Part shown: in pieces, positions 1 to 13,858 of the stretch
How positions within the stretch are numbered: position 1 is the stretch's first letter
Layout of the letters: each line of letters starts with the position of its first letter
NCBI GenBank assembly: GCA_963680875.1
Contig: OY804582.1
Location: 55,012,646 to 55,076,645, forward strand
Length of the DNA: 64,000 nt
Source of the DNA: Bathymodiolus brooksi
Taxonomy: Eukaryota > Mollusca > Bivalvia > Mytilida > Modiolidae
Reading direction: 5' to 3'
Position numbers and translations under genes: made by a program
The notes under the pieces: model-generated
Databases searched by the model: none
The model's input: the letters and a program-made list of their open reading frames with translations, nothing else
What the model was told of the DNA's origin: nothing

Positions 1-678
1 ACAATTGAGGTAGTATGCTTGTATCCACATGAATATCCTATTGTTACTCCTTGTGTCTTTACACGTTGTGAGAATATGGACAGAAACAGTCACAGTCAAC
101 TTAATGAAGATTTACAACAGTTTATTTTAGGCTTAGATAGGGGTGAAATTTGTTTATTTTCTGTGATAGAATGGATTCAAGAAAACTTTGAAAAATTTTT
201 GAAGAAACAAGTAACTGTTAAAACCAGAAAAAAGAAAGAAACCGAATATCACAAATCATTTTCCCGTCTCTGGATATATAGTCATCATATTTACAGCAAA
301 TTCAAACGTCACGATATTTTAGACTGGGCACACGAAATGAAATTGACGGGTTTTAGTTTACCTGGAAAACCCGGTATTATTTGTGTGGAAGGCTATAGTG
401 AAGATATTGATGACTACTGGTCCAGATTACGAGCTTTAAATTGGAAGAAGATTTGCGTACGAGAACGTGAAAACATTGAAATTGGTGAAAAGGATATAAA
501 ACAATTCAGGAAATTTGATAATTTTGAAGAAAAGGTATTTGAAGCACGTGCTGGAAAAGCACGTGAATATCACATGGATATGGGTTTATTTTGTGATTTT
601 CTTAATGACCATAAATTAGGTCATATTTTTAGTGTTTATTTTGGTGTTGATGGGAAAGGGGCATCTTCTGTTACATAG
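1..678 (+). CDS. RWDD2: RWD domain-containing protein 2-like, 3' terminal exon (partial)
   Basis: The frame is open from base 1, so the exon starts upstream of the window; the stop is TAG at 676-678. About 225 residues are visible. The start holds the end of an RWD domain, including the YPHEYP signature (typical RWD motif YPxxxP) and the LNEDLQQF helix. A lysine-rich spacer follows, then the DUF1115 region typical of RWDD2A/RWDD2B: RLWIYSHHIYSKFKR, GFSLPGKPGIICVEG, YWSRLRALNWKK, and a C-terminal FEEKVFEARAG / HMDMGLF / YFGVDGKG block. This order and the C-terminus match the RWDD2 family. The biochemical role of RWDD2 is unknown; RWD folds usually mediate protein-protein contacts. The choice between 2A and 2B orthology cannot be made, and many invertebrates have a single gene. 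The first in-frame ATG in the window (76) is internal to the domain and is not the true start. Confidence 0.9.
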   Translation, partial: TIEVVCLYPHEYPIVTPCVFTRCENMDRNSHSQLNEDLQQFILGLDRGEICLFSVIEWIQENFEKFLKKQVTVKTRKKKETEYHKSFSRLWIYSHHIYSKFKRHDILDWAHEMKLTGFSLPGKPGIICVEGYSEDIDDYWSRLRALNWKKICVRERENIEIGEKDIKQFRKFDNFEEKVFEARAGKAREYHMDMGLFCDFLNDHKLGHIFSVYFGVDGKGASSVT

Positions 679-729
679 AATTTATTATTATTTTTGCTAA
701 ATTAAAATTTACTTATTTATTGCAAGGGA

Positions 730-735
730 AATAAA
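730..735 (+). promoter_or_regulatory. Candidate poly(A) signal of the RWDD2-like gene
   Basis: A canonical AATAAA lies about 50 nt after the RWDD2 stop codon in AT-rich DNA. This is the expected place for a short 3' UTR. Downstream GT-rich elements were not evaluated. Confidence 0.45.
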
Positions 736-847
736 GCCTTTCCTGTGTATATTTTCTCGAAGAAAAACTCTCACTTTGAATACATGTATATTCATCTCTA
801 GAACTTTATTTTTTTGTACAGCAAAATTAATCAGAGTGATTGACTTT

Positions 848-974
848 TCATTGAGACTTTTAAACTCCCTGTTATTCAATAGGGAGTTTAAAAGTCTCAA
901 TGAATACATTACCTAGTATTGTCCTTTTTGGAGTTCATTCGAACTCCAAAAAGGACAATACTAGGTAATGTATT
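848..974. repeat. Two abutting perfect hairpins
   Basis: The first hairpin has a 23-bp stem with no mismatch (848-870 pairs with 881-903) and a 10-nt loop. The second has a 34-bp stem with no mismatch (903-936 pairs with 941-974) and a 4-nt loop. They share base 903. No target duplication or coding content was seen. This could be a compound foldback insertion or a recent local inversion/replication product. Confidence 0.9.
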
Positions 975-1380
975 TATTCTTCGAAAATAATATTTACCCT
1001 GAGGAACACCAACTGATGCACATGAAAGGTTTTATATTTCCCTTGCAACAATGTTTCATATGAATAAAATAATTTTAATATAGCAATTTTGTTGAATATG
1101 ATACACTGCTAACTACTGCTTGACCACATGTTTGTTTTGCATTTCCCAGGGACATGGGGTGGAAAAAAGTGAGAACTGTGTGCCCACGGCTTAACATGCT
1201 AACTGGCCACGGGAGTACATCACATAACAGTAAAATATAGGTAATTGTAAAGTTCTATTTTGACAGTAAGCTTTTTAGAATTCCAAAGTACAAAAATGTA
1301 CATGCAATTCCCTTTGAAAAAGGATTTTATTATATTTCCATAAATCCATATAGACATGTGTATACTTCAACCCTCACAGG

Positions 1381-1646
1381 GGTTAGGGTTATGTTGTTTA
1401 ACGTCACTTTCAACAATATTTCAGTTATATAATGTGGCAGTCAGTTTTATTGGTGAAGGAAACCAGAGTACCCCGAGAAAACCATAGACCTGCTGCAAGT
1501 CACTGGTAAACTTGATCATATAATGTTTTATCAAGTACACCTCACCATGAGCGAGATTTGAACTCACAACTTTAGTTGTGATAGGTACTGAATGCACAGG
1601 TAGTTGTAAATCCAACTACCATACCATCAGACCATGACGGCCCCCA
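1381..1646 (-). repeat. SINE-A copy, full-length
   Basis: This is a tRNA-derived SINE. On the minus strand the head reads TATGGTAGTTGGATTTACAA, followed by a polymerase III B-box-like GAGTTCAAATCTCGC. The body carries GTCAGTGACTTG..GCAGGT and the TCCTCCACCAATAAAACTGA block. The tail reads GAAATATTGTTGAAAGTGAC-GTTAAAC. On the plus strand it begins with the telomere-like GGTTAGGGTTATG, which is the 3' tail. This copy serves as the reference description for the other SINE-A entries. Confidence 0.8.
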
Positions 1647-1955
1647 ACCCGCACAGGGAGTTCATGTGAAAAGATATGCAACTGCATTTTCATACCACAT
1701 TTCAGAAAATAATATATTCCATGGTAGCCAGATTGGAACAAAAAGTGGAATTATTTTAGTACTATCCATAGATCAATCATGAAATTTCAAATCAAATGGC
1801 CCAGTGATTTCTAGGGAAAAAATATGAAAACTAAAGGACACATTATAACTGACTCCAAAAGAAAAAACAATTCTTACATGGTCTTAAGACAGGCAAGCTT
1901 AAAATATCATAAATGGCACATGTAGTATCAATATTTGAATTAATAACCTTGCTTT

Positions 1956-2123
1956 AAGCCAGAACCTGGATTTCCATCAGCATATGTCATGGTCTTTATT
2001 GCATCCACTGATTTGATGTATCATGTAGTTGTTGAGTTTGGTGGACTTGTTGACCATCACTGTTAACTTATTATGTACAGAAAGTTTAAACACTGAGTCA
2101 GTGTTTAAACTTTCTTTACATAA
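1956..2123 (+). repeat. Dispersed repeat D, ending in a 26-bp-stem hairpin
   Basis: The text 'ccagaacctggatttccatc', a 'catatgtcatggtc' block and a 'gttgttgagtttggtggact' block recur in diverged form at about 4790-4935 and 6545-6650, and inverted at about 43370-43510 and 56990-57140. This copy ends in a near-perfect palindrome at 2071-2123: 26-bp arms, one mismatch, 1-nt centre. No coding capacity was seen. The class is unknown; it may be a degraded non-autonomous element. Confidence 0.55.
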
Positions 2124-2130
2124 TAATTAA

Positions 2131-2385
2131 AGGGTTATGGTTATGGTGATTTAACACCGCTTTCAACAATATCTCGGCAATATCATGGCGGTCAATTTTA
2201 TTGGTGGAGGAAACTTGAGTACCCGGAGAAAACCACAGTTACAGACCTGTCGCAAGTCACTGACAAACTTTATCACCTCGCCATGAGCGGGATTCGAACT
2301 CACAACTTTAGTGGTGATATGTACTGATTGCATAGGTAGTTGTAAATCCAACTACCATACGATCATGGCCACGACAACCCCCTCA
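2131..2385 (-). repeat. SINE-A copy, full-length
   Basis: It has the same landmarks as the copy at 1381. The plus strand shows AGGGTTATGGTTATGGTGAT (tail), TTTATTGGTGGAGGAAAC, then GCGGGATTCGAACTCACAAC (B-box region on the minus strand) and CCAACTACCATACGATCA (head). Confidence 0.8.
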
Positions 2386-2978
2386 TAAAAATTAAATAAA
2401 CAAATAAACTGAATAAGTTTGTTGCGATATTTTAATGACATTATAGTACAATGTATGAAAAAAAAAATAATAATAAAGAAAAAAAAAATCATGTATAAAT
2501 GAAAAAAACAAAGCATAAAAGTGAATTGCAATTTTAACAATACATGTTGAAAATTCAATTAAACATTATTTTTGAACACTTTCATACATGTTCTTTACAC
2601 AAAATCTGTCCAGTTTATCGAATAATGCTAATTATACATGTACCAAACATTGTTCATTTTACATATATGGACACCTACGTATTTGTACCCATTTCACTCT
2701 ATGTCCAAATTTCAAATTAAACCATCAAACAATACTCATTTTAAAATATGGCACTTATTCGTACCCATTTTGTGCAATGTCCAATTATGTTCAATTAAAT
2801 TTCATTGAATCATGCCAAATTTGTTCAACATTTCATGTCCAGTATTTGTAATGTTGGTTGAATTTTGTTTCTTGTTCTAGAGGAGTTGCAGATTTACAAT
2901 AGAGAGACAAATAAAAAAATAAACACAAGACAACAAAATATGGTTCTCATGTGTTTTAAAAAATATTCAAAATTATAG

Positions 2979-3016
2979 GGTTACGGTTATGGTATTTAAT
3001 GCCACTTTCAACAATA
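2979..3016 (-). repeat. SINE-A 3'-tail fragment
   Basis: Only the AGGGTTACGGTTATGG tail and the conserved 'tgccactttcaacaata' piece remain. Nothing SINE-like follows, so the copy is 5' truncated, as expected of incomplete reverse transcription. Confidence 0.6.
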
Positions 3017-4283
3017 AGGGATAATATTCAGGTTTTATCTATTTCCAAGAATATTCTAGATATGGTTTTTCTTTGTTTCAGCTATATCATGATTAACATA
3101 TTCAATACAGAAATAAATGAGCAATCAAAAAATAGACATACATGGACAGTTTTGTTTGTCATAAAATGATATCTTGTTGTTGAGTGTTGATAGAAAAATG
3201 GACAGAGTATGGTGAGAGATAAATGTATCTCATGTTTTAGTGGAAGGACACAATGACCAAGTACTTCAATAATTGTTGTAACTAACAGTAGTATATCACA
3301 GGGATGATTCTGGTTGGAAAATAAAATAACTGAAACTATCTACACCCCCTTTCAAATGGTAAATTTTTGACTTGTTCTGAAATAGCTGAAATCAGTTAAA
3401 TAACTGACAAAAATCATCCCCAATATCATTTACTAGATAAAACACCCAAATTTTTAAATATATGCTTGTTAACATTATATCATAGTAAAACTTGGTTACC
3501 ATAGAAACTAGAGAAAATAAATGTTTTATAATTCTAACCAATAATTTTCAGATTTTTTACAAACTACGTGTACACTTTATGAAATCAAATGTGTTCAGAT
3601 CAATAGTCGTATAAATAATTTCTAAGAAGATAACTGTGAAATTCAAGTCTCCAGGGGTTAAGACATGTTTATTTGACAACATGAAATAAAATGAAATTAG
3701 TTGTAATTTTAAAGTAAAAAAGAATATTTTTTTTCATACAGATAAACTTTAGCTATTTGCCACAAAACAAATTGACCCAAACCTTTTGATTGAAAACGAT
3801 CTGGGACCTGCTGCCGAGACATTAAAAATTAATTAAATGAATTTTTTATATCCTATCATGGGCCACTTTTTGCATGATTCTGAAATTGAATACTCCTCAC
3901 ATAATTGTTCTTCAATTAATTTAAGTATTAAAAAAAAGTAACCAATATACTGATTAACAAAGTGACATTCTTAATTCACATACCATATATATGAAAAACA
4001 TACAATGTGTAATTTTACAACCATTATTTGATTAACTCTCTATACAATGGGAGATAACTCTCCAACAATTTTGACAACTTGGAAGAAAAATCATCATAAA
4101 AGTTTGTTCCACAAGAGAAAAAATATAGCAACTCGTTTACCTTCCCCAAGTTAAGTATAACTAGTGTTATAAATGTAATACTAGTATATACATTACTTGG
4201 AAAAGGGAAAATTGTTCTTCTATGGAAAACAAAGCTTTAATATTTCTTATTGGGTGGACATGAAACCGTAACATATTTCAATA

Positions 4284-4431
4284 CAGTCAAACCTGTTTTA
4301 AAGGGCACCTCTATATAACAAATCACTGTCTATAAAGGACAGCCATATTTCCCATTGATGAACAGTTCATATAATAATAAAGGGCACATTTTCAGGTTTC
4401 CTTGAGTGCCCTTTGTATACAGGTTTGACTG
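4284..4431. mobile_element. Small TIR element (MITE), TA target site
   Basis: The terminal inverted repeats are CAGTCAAACCTG and CAGGTTTGACTG, flanked on both sides by TA. Internal parts also pair (AAAGGGCAC with GTGCCCTTT). At 148 bp with no coding capacity, the size, TA target and CAGT start fit a Tc1/mariner- or pogo-type MITE. A lone TIR-like piece, 'acaggtttgactgta', also occurs near 52005-52021. Confidence 0.7.
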
Positions 4432-4598
4432 TATTTCCTTGAATTTCACTTTTGATTCAATAACTCTTACAAAAAAATACTGCAATATTTGATATTATAT
4501 TAACTTTTGATCAGACAGAGTATGTAACTGAAACAAATTACCAATGAAACATATACAAACATATTTTATTTTCTGACATAGACATCTAACTGACGATT

Positions 4599-4655
4599 TA
4601 GGGTTAGGGTTATGGTGTTTTAATGCAACTTTCAGCAATATTTCAATGTTATTTC
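4599..4655 (-). repeat. SINE-A 3'-tail fragment
   Basis: AGGGTTAGGGTTATGGTG is followed by a diverged 'aatgcaactttcagcaatat'. The rest of the SINE is absent (5' truncated). Confidence 0.55.
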
Positions 4656-4789
4656 AGCAGTTCTAATTGACAATCTAAGTTAATCGGTGCAAGTTTTTAT
4701 TGTTTGTTTATATCTGTACTTCCTTTAGATATGCAATTATAAAGAGGGGGGAGGGTTGGGATCCGATTTCCCAGTTTAACCCTGCCACC

Positions 4790-4935
4790 TTTTTGTGCCT
4801 GTCCCAAGCCAGGACCTGGACTTCCAACATCATATGTCATAGTCTTTTTCTTATAATCAATGGTTAGAGGTAAGAGGAGATTGTTGGTTTTGTTGATATT
4901 GGTAGAATTGTTGACACTTCCTGTTTAAACTTTTT
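4790..4935 (+). repeat. Dispersed repeat D, second copy
   Basis: It shares 'gccaggacctggacttccaa', 'atcatatgtcatagtc' and 'ttggttttgttgatattggt' with the copies at 1956, 6545 and, inverted, 43370 and 56990. Non-coding. Confidence 0.5.
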
Positions 4936-5247
4936 CTTCAAATACGGTTGATTGAATGAAACTTTGGAATAAAGTGATTAAAGTAAAAACAGACATGACT
5001 ATTGATAACTACATGTAGACGTAAACAAATTATCATACATGTAGATGTATAATCAAGAATAAAATAAAATAAAAATGTACTGTATGTCAAATGGCATTGA
5101 CTATAACCAACAGACAAGACAATATACATGTTTACAACATGTAATTTTTGTTCCTTCTAGTTTCCAGTAAATATGACCTTTTTTACATCTATAATTAGTT
5201 TATGGTTTACTCTCAATCATCAAATAAAATTTTGAATTATTATCTTA

Positions 5248-5496
5248 GAATAGGTTTGGTTTTATGGTGTTTAATGCCACTTTCAACAATATTTCAGTTA
5301 TATGGTGGCATCAGTTTTATTGGTGGAGGAAACCGGAGAAAACCACTGACCTGTCGCAAGTCACTGATAAACTTGATCACATAATGTTGCATCACCTTGG
5401 CAGGATTCGAACTCACAACGTTAGTGGCAACAGGTACTGACTGCATAGGTAGTTGTAAATCCAACTACCATACGATTACGACCATGACAGCCCCCT
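5248..5496 (-). repeat. SINE-A copy
   Basis: Landmarks are TTTATGGTGTTTAATGCCAC (tail side), TTATTGGTGGAGGAAACCGG, CAGGATTCGAACTCACAACG (B-box side) and CCAACTACCATACGATTACG (head). A short duplicate of its head end, 'acgattatgaccatgacggc', recurs at about 5565-5587, so the head boundary may be duplicated. Confidence 0.75.
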
Positions 5497-5930
5497 CAAA
5501 AGAAATGGAAAGCCAAATAAATTACAACTCTTTGGTAGTAAATTGTAATTATAATTAATATATACGATTATGACCATGACGGCCCCTGCTCAAAACAGGA
5601 TCAATAGTTTAACTTGTCTAACGTGACTTTGACAAGAAGTAAGTTTTCCTTGGGATATATACACATTTAATATATATTATTTGAAATAGCATTCTATTCA
5701 ATAATATCTTGTAATAAATTGCAGAATAAAATCATTGTTCTGCAAGAAAATTTACCCCAAAAATATATGCTTTTTTTCCTTAGCTGAAAATACCAGTTTA
5801 AAAAGTTAAATATGGTTATGTACATCTTAATGGTCCACAAATAAGATATTACACACAAGAAGTTCGTGTAGTCAACATATACACACACAACAGCTCATAA
5901 ATCAATAATCATATTTTTTATTAATGGAAA

Positions 5931-6092
5931 TCAGGACTGGGTTGCACAAACCTTATTTAAATTTAAGTGTCAATTAAGACTTAATTGACACTTAAAATTA
6001 CTTGAAATGTACATAGAATTCATAGAATTAACTTACACTTAAGGTTTAATTGAGACTTAAATTTAATGGACGTTTGTGCAACCCAGTCCTGA
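5931..6092. mobile_element. 162-bp palindromic MITE
   Basis: The ends pair over 21 bp: TCAGGACTGGGTTGCACAAA at the left and its complement TTTGTGCAACCCAGTCCTGA at the right. The interior is further self-complementary, with two runs of the type 'cttaattgacacttaa' and its inverse. It is non-coding. No clear target duplication was seen. Confidence 0.75.
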
Positions 6093-6544
6093 ACTAATTC
6101 ATATTATGATTTTTACCTTTAATAATATCAGTATTCCTAGAAACAAGTTAAAAAGGCAGGCAAAAAAAAAATCTGGTTTTGAAATATCGACCTGTTTCTA
6201 TATAAATTAAATAATAGTGGTTGCATTGTTTAACAACCCTCTAATTTCCCTTTTAAAATTATAAAAAAACGAAAAAAAATTGCATATATAAATCTATATA
6301 AAACTTCAAATAAATTCTAACATTTCACACATAACAACAAAGTTTTAAACTTTCAACAATTAAAAAAAAAAGAGAACTATTTTAAAGCAAACAAACAATT
6401 TTTTGGCATATCTTTGTAATACCTGGAGATTCAAGTGAAATAAACATATTTTTATTTATTATACCTCAGTATACGTTTTCCTATTAAAAAGACATGTTCA
6501 TAAATATTCTATCTATTGGTAAATTGTGTAATGAACTATTCATT

Positions 6545-6655
6545 GCCTTTTTTGTGTTCAATGGTTTGAGGTGATTGTTGGTTTTGTTTATATTCATGGA
6601 ATTGTTCACAATAACTTATTAAACTGTCTTTTTATAATTTATGAAAAGAAAGTTT
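6545..6655 (+). repeat. Dispersed repeat D, degraded copy
   Basis: It retains 'gattgttggttttgttta', 'tcatggaattgttcacaata' and an 'aactgtctttttataa' end resembling the copies at 1956 and 4790. The copy is diverged and its boundaries are uncertain. Confidence 0.4.
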
Positions 6656-7997
6656 AAAAGTTCGGTTAATACAGGATTTCGGTTTAGACACGTTTCACTG
6701 TATTCATGCTCATATTAAAGATTGATTAACACATGAATAAATGAAGGGCTACAACATGCCAAAAAGGTTTACATGTAGATATATTTCAACTGGTATATAA
6801 AAAAAATGGCACTTATTGAAATTTAAACTTTACTTATTGTCAAGAGTTTTATATACTATGATAAGTAAAGTTATAGAAAAACAGGAAGACAATTAAATCA
6901 TATAGCACTTGTAAGTATTAGAAAATTAACCGAACAAACTTTTCTTGATCAATATAAATTTAAAAGAAATTTATCTAAAATTGTTTTTAAAAGGTGAATT
7001 TGATTCTCGTCAAAATCGTAAGGACAAGCATTATATTTACATGCATAAAAAATTTCAACCATAAATTAATAATGGCATCAGAAATGATTTGAAAAAAAAT
7101 ATACACATGATTGATAAACAGCAAAACTTGAGGTTGAATCGCTCACATAGCGAAGAAGATTTATTCAAATATTGCATATTTTGAAATCACATTATTCAAT
7201 GTCACTGCTATTATTACATGTATATTATGTAAATTGTAATGTGAACACCCAAATGGGTTACTTGTGTGCATTAATAAAATAAAATCATTCTGTAACGGTT
7301 GCAAGTTTTATTTTTCCAAAAAATAATAGATCAGAGTCATTCAGTATATTTAACCAAAGTTGATATTCAAATATTTTGACACTTCATGTATTGAAACATG
7401 TGTCTCTCACATAAAATGTGGCTAGTACAAACTATTAACAAACAAAACAGGTATAATTTTAACTTATTTGACCTTGATATCAAAGGACTTTCGAATGTAC
7501 ATATCTTAATGATGGTACATAGCAAAAATTGTACCATTTCTATTGGTGCTTCTTGAGAAGATTTTGGATCCCTTAATAACCCCTCCCCAGGAAAGATCAA
7601 CTTCATTTGTGCAAGTCTGAATCTCCTCTTCCCAAGGACCATCCCAGCTAGGTTTGGTTCAATTTGGTTGAGCAGTTTTAGACAGAAGATTAAAATGTGT
7701 AAAAAGTTGGACGACATACGACGGACATCAAGTAATGGGAAGAGCTCACATGGCCTTTGGTCAGTTGAGATAAAAATATATATTGCAAAAAATGCTTTGT
7801 TCAAAGTGAGATTTGTAAATGTGAAAAATAAATCATAAACATTTTGAAAATATAACTGACCATTTCAGAAACTAGTGCATTTTGGGTAATTCTGTACATC
7901 AATACATTTTTTGTGTAATGCCATCCAAATTTTGGTGTACAACAGTAAACAAATTATCATTGATACATTTGTTAATGAAATGGTGATTTAAAACATA

Positions 7998-8175
7998 CAG
8001 TAGTTTCTCTCTTACAAGTCCATCCCATATGTTATGGAAAAGTGGCCTTATCAGAGAGATGACCTCTCTTGAGAAGGACAATTTAGTAGGATTTTACATC
8101 TTTGTGGATCTAAAATCTGGCCTGATAAGAGAGGTGGCCTTTGTTGGGAGGGGTATTATAAGAGGGGAACTACTG
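7998..8175. mobile_element. TIR element (MITE) of the CAGTAGTT family
   Basis: The left end CAGTAGTTTCTCTCTTACAAG pairs with the right end, whose complement reads CAGTAGTTCCCCTCTTATAA. A TA dinucleotide precedes the left end. The interior has paired 'tggccttatcagagaga' and 'gataagagaggtggcc' blocks. Related ends occur at 50226 and about 54090. Non-coding. Confidence 0.65.
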
Positions 8176-9331
8176 TTCACACATTTCAACTGTGTATAAC
8201 ACATGATTAATTTGGAGAAGAAAACACTTCCTACATGTAAACAAATGTAATACATTAATGTACTGTCAAGTATTATATACATGCAGTTTTTAAAAACGAA
8301 TTTGTTGTTGTGTTACAGAATTCCACCGTACTCAACAAAAACTGAATACTTTGGGAATTCAGACAAACATATAGATAACAGCAATGAAAGAAATATAAAT
8401 AATTTCTTACATTTCTAATATAAATTTTAGCACTATACAAAAGCTCTTTGTCATTATGTTAGTTTTTGGGCATTGCACTAGAAGAATATGTATTAGCATT
8501 AAAAACGAAGAGGAATTTGACTCCATATACATTACATGTTTAGATAAAAAAAAAAAAATTCTGAAACATTGCAAATTACCCCTTTCTACTTTGAAAACAA
8601 AACATATACATTAAACTTTCCCTAATATTAGGACTTGGTAGAAAATTACTGTAGACTCAGTTGACTTTTCTTATCATATTAGGCAAACAATTTTTTTTAA
8701 AACTCCTGAAAACTTTTTAGACCATTGTTTAAATATCGTTTTCCATCCTGGTTTTTTGTCAAAATAATACACATTCGAAACACATTTACGACTTATATTT
8801 ATGAAAACAGTGAATCAATACCCAATTACGATCAGTCAACATAACGTGTTAACCTTTTAGGACACTTAATTGTAAGGAAAACGATCAAGAAAAACCAACC
8901 ATTTGACAATACATTTAGGCAGTAGATATGGAGGAAGACTACCAATTAAAAATAGATTTGGTTACAGGGATGTAAATAAAACACAACGTATGCTTACTTT
9001 ATGTCTAATTGTGCACAAGTGAATTTGTTAGTGTAAACGGTACACTTTATATGTATTTCAATTGGGTTTCCGTTATATTTTCCGGCGTAAATACACAAAT
9101 ACGCTGCTTATCTGCACAACTGACACAGGTAAATTTATTCATGTGTATCAATATCAAAATAGAAGATCTGTACTGCTTATACATGTATATTATGTGTAAT
9201 GTTACGTGACTAAAAATATTTTTGTCTATACATATCAGTAATGATCTCATTATATTTCTCACAAGATAAAAGTACCCTATTTATAACATGTACAAAAAAA
9301 AGAGATTGCTATTATTAGAAAATGATGTGTG

Positions 9332-13509
<4,178 letters not shown>

Positions 13510-13621
13510 TCAAACCTGAAAAGCAAAACAAGTAGCTATTATGAATAACAATTGTTAAAAATAATAATAATTACACACATGCATTATTCAAACTGGTCTA
13601 TTGTTCACTTTCAAGAATGAT

Positions 13622-13858
13622 CATTGAGTCATGGTGTTTAACACCACTTTCAACAATATTTCAGTTATATTGGTGGAAGAAACTGGAGTACCCAAAGAAA
13701 AACAACTGACAAACTTTATCGCATGTTGTATCAAGCACACCTCACCATGAACGGGATTCGAACTCCCAAATGTTAGTGGTGATAGGCACTGATTGTATAG
13801 GTAGCTATAAATACAACTTAGTCAACTACCATATGATCACTACCACGACAGCTCTGAA
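13622..13858 (-). repeat. SINE-A copy upstream of the Smad coding exons
   Basis: Landmarks are 'catggtgtttaacaccactt', 'atattggtggaagaaactgg', 'acgggattcgaactcccaaa' and 'caactaccatatgatcac'. It lies in the presumed 5' intron of the Smad gene. Confidence 0.7.

Larger units (their letters stand above)
679..9331. other. Intergenic region between RWDD2-like and Smad1/5-like genes
   Basis: No exon with conserved protein similarity was recognised on either strand. The stretch holds AT-rich unique-looking DNA plus the hairpins, SINE-A copies and small TIR elements listed separately. The short open frames here either fall inside SINE copies or show no recognisable domain. The interval 8176-9331 should contain the 3' UTR of the minus-strand Smad gene. 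A TTTATT (AATAAA on the minus strand) at 9134-9139 is one possible polyadenylation signal. Confidence 0.6.

Noticed and set aside
1381..1400. Telomere-like repeats as a chromosome end or interstitial telomere
   Set aside because: Only one to three units occur each time, and always at the 3' end of SINE-A.
2352..2558. 68-aa hydrophobic minus-strand frame as a small membrane protein
   Set aside because: Its Phe/Ile richness comes from an A/T-only tract; no homology or splice context.
7367..7804. 145-aa minus-strand frame as a gene
   Set aside because: Composition is unremarkable, there is no domain, and the text resembles diverged repeat DNA also seen near 15420-15720 ('gaagatcaac' / 'aagaaccatccc' blocks).
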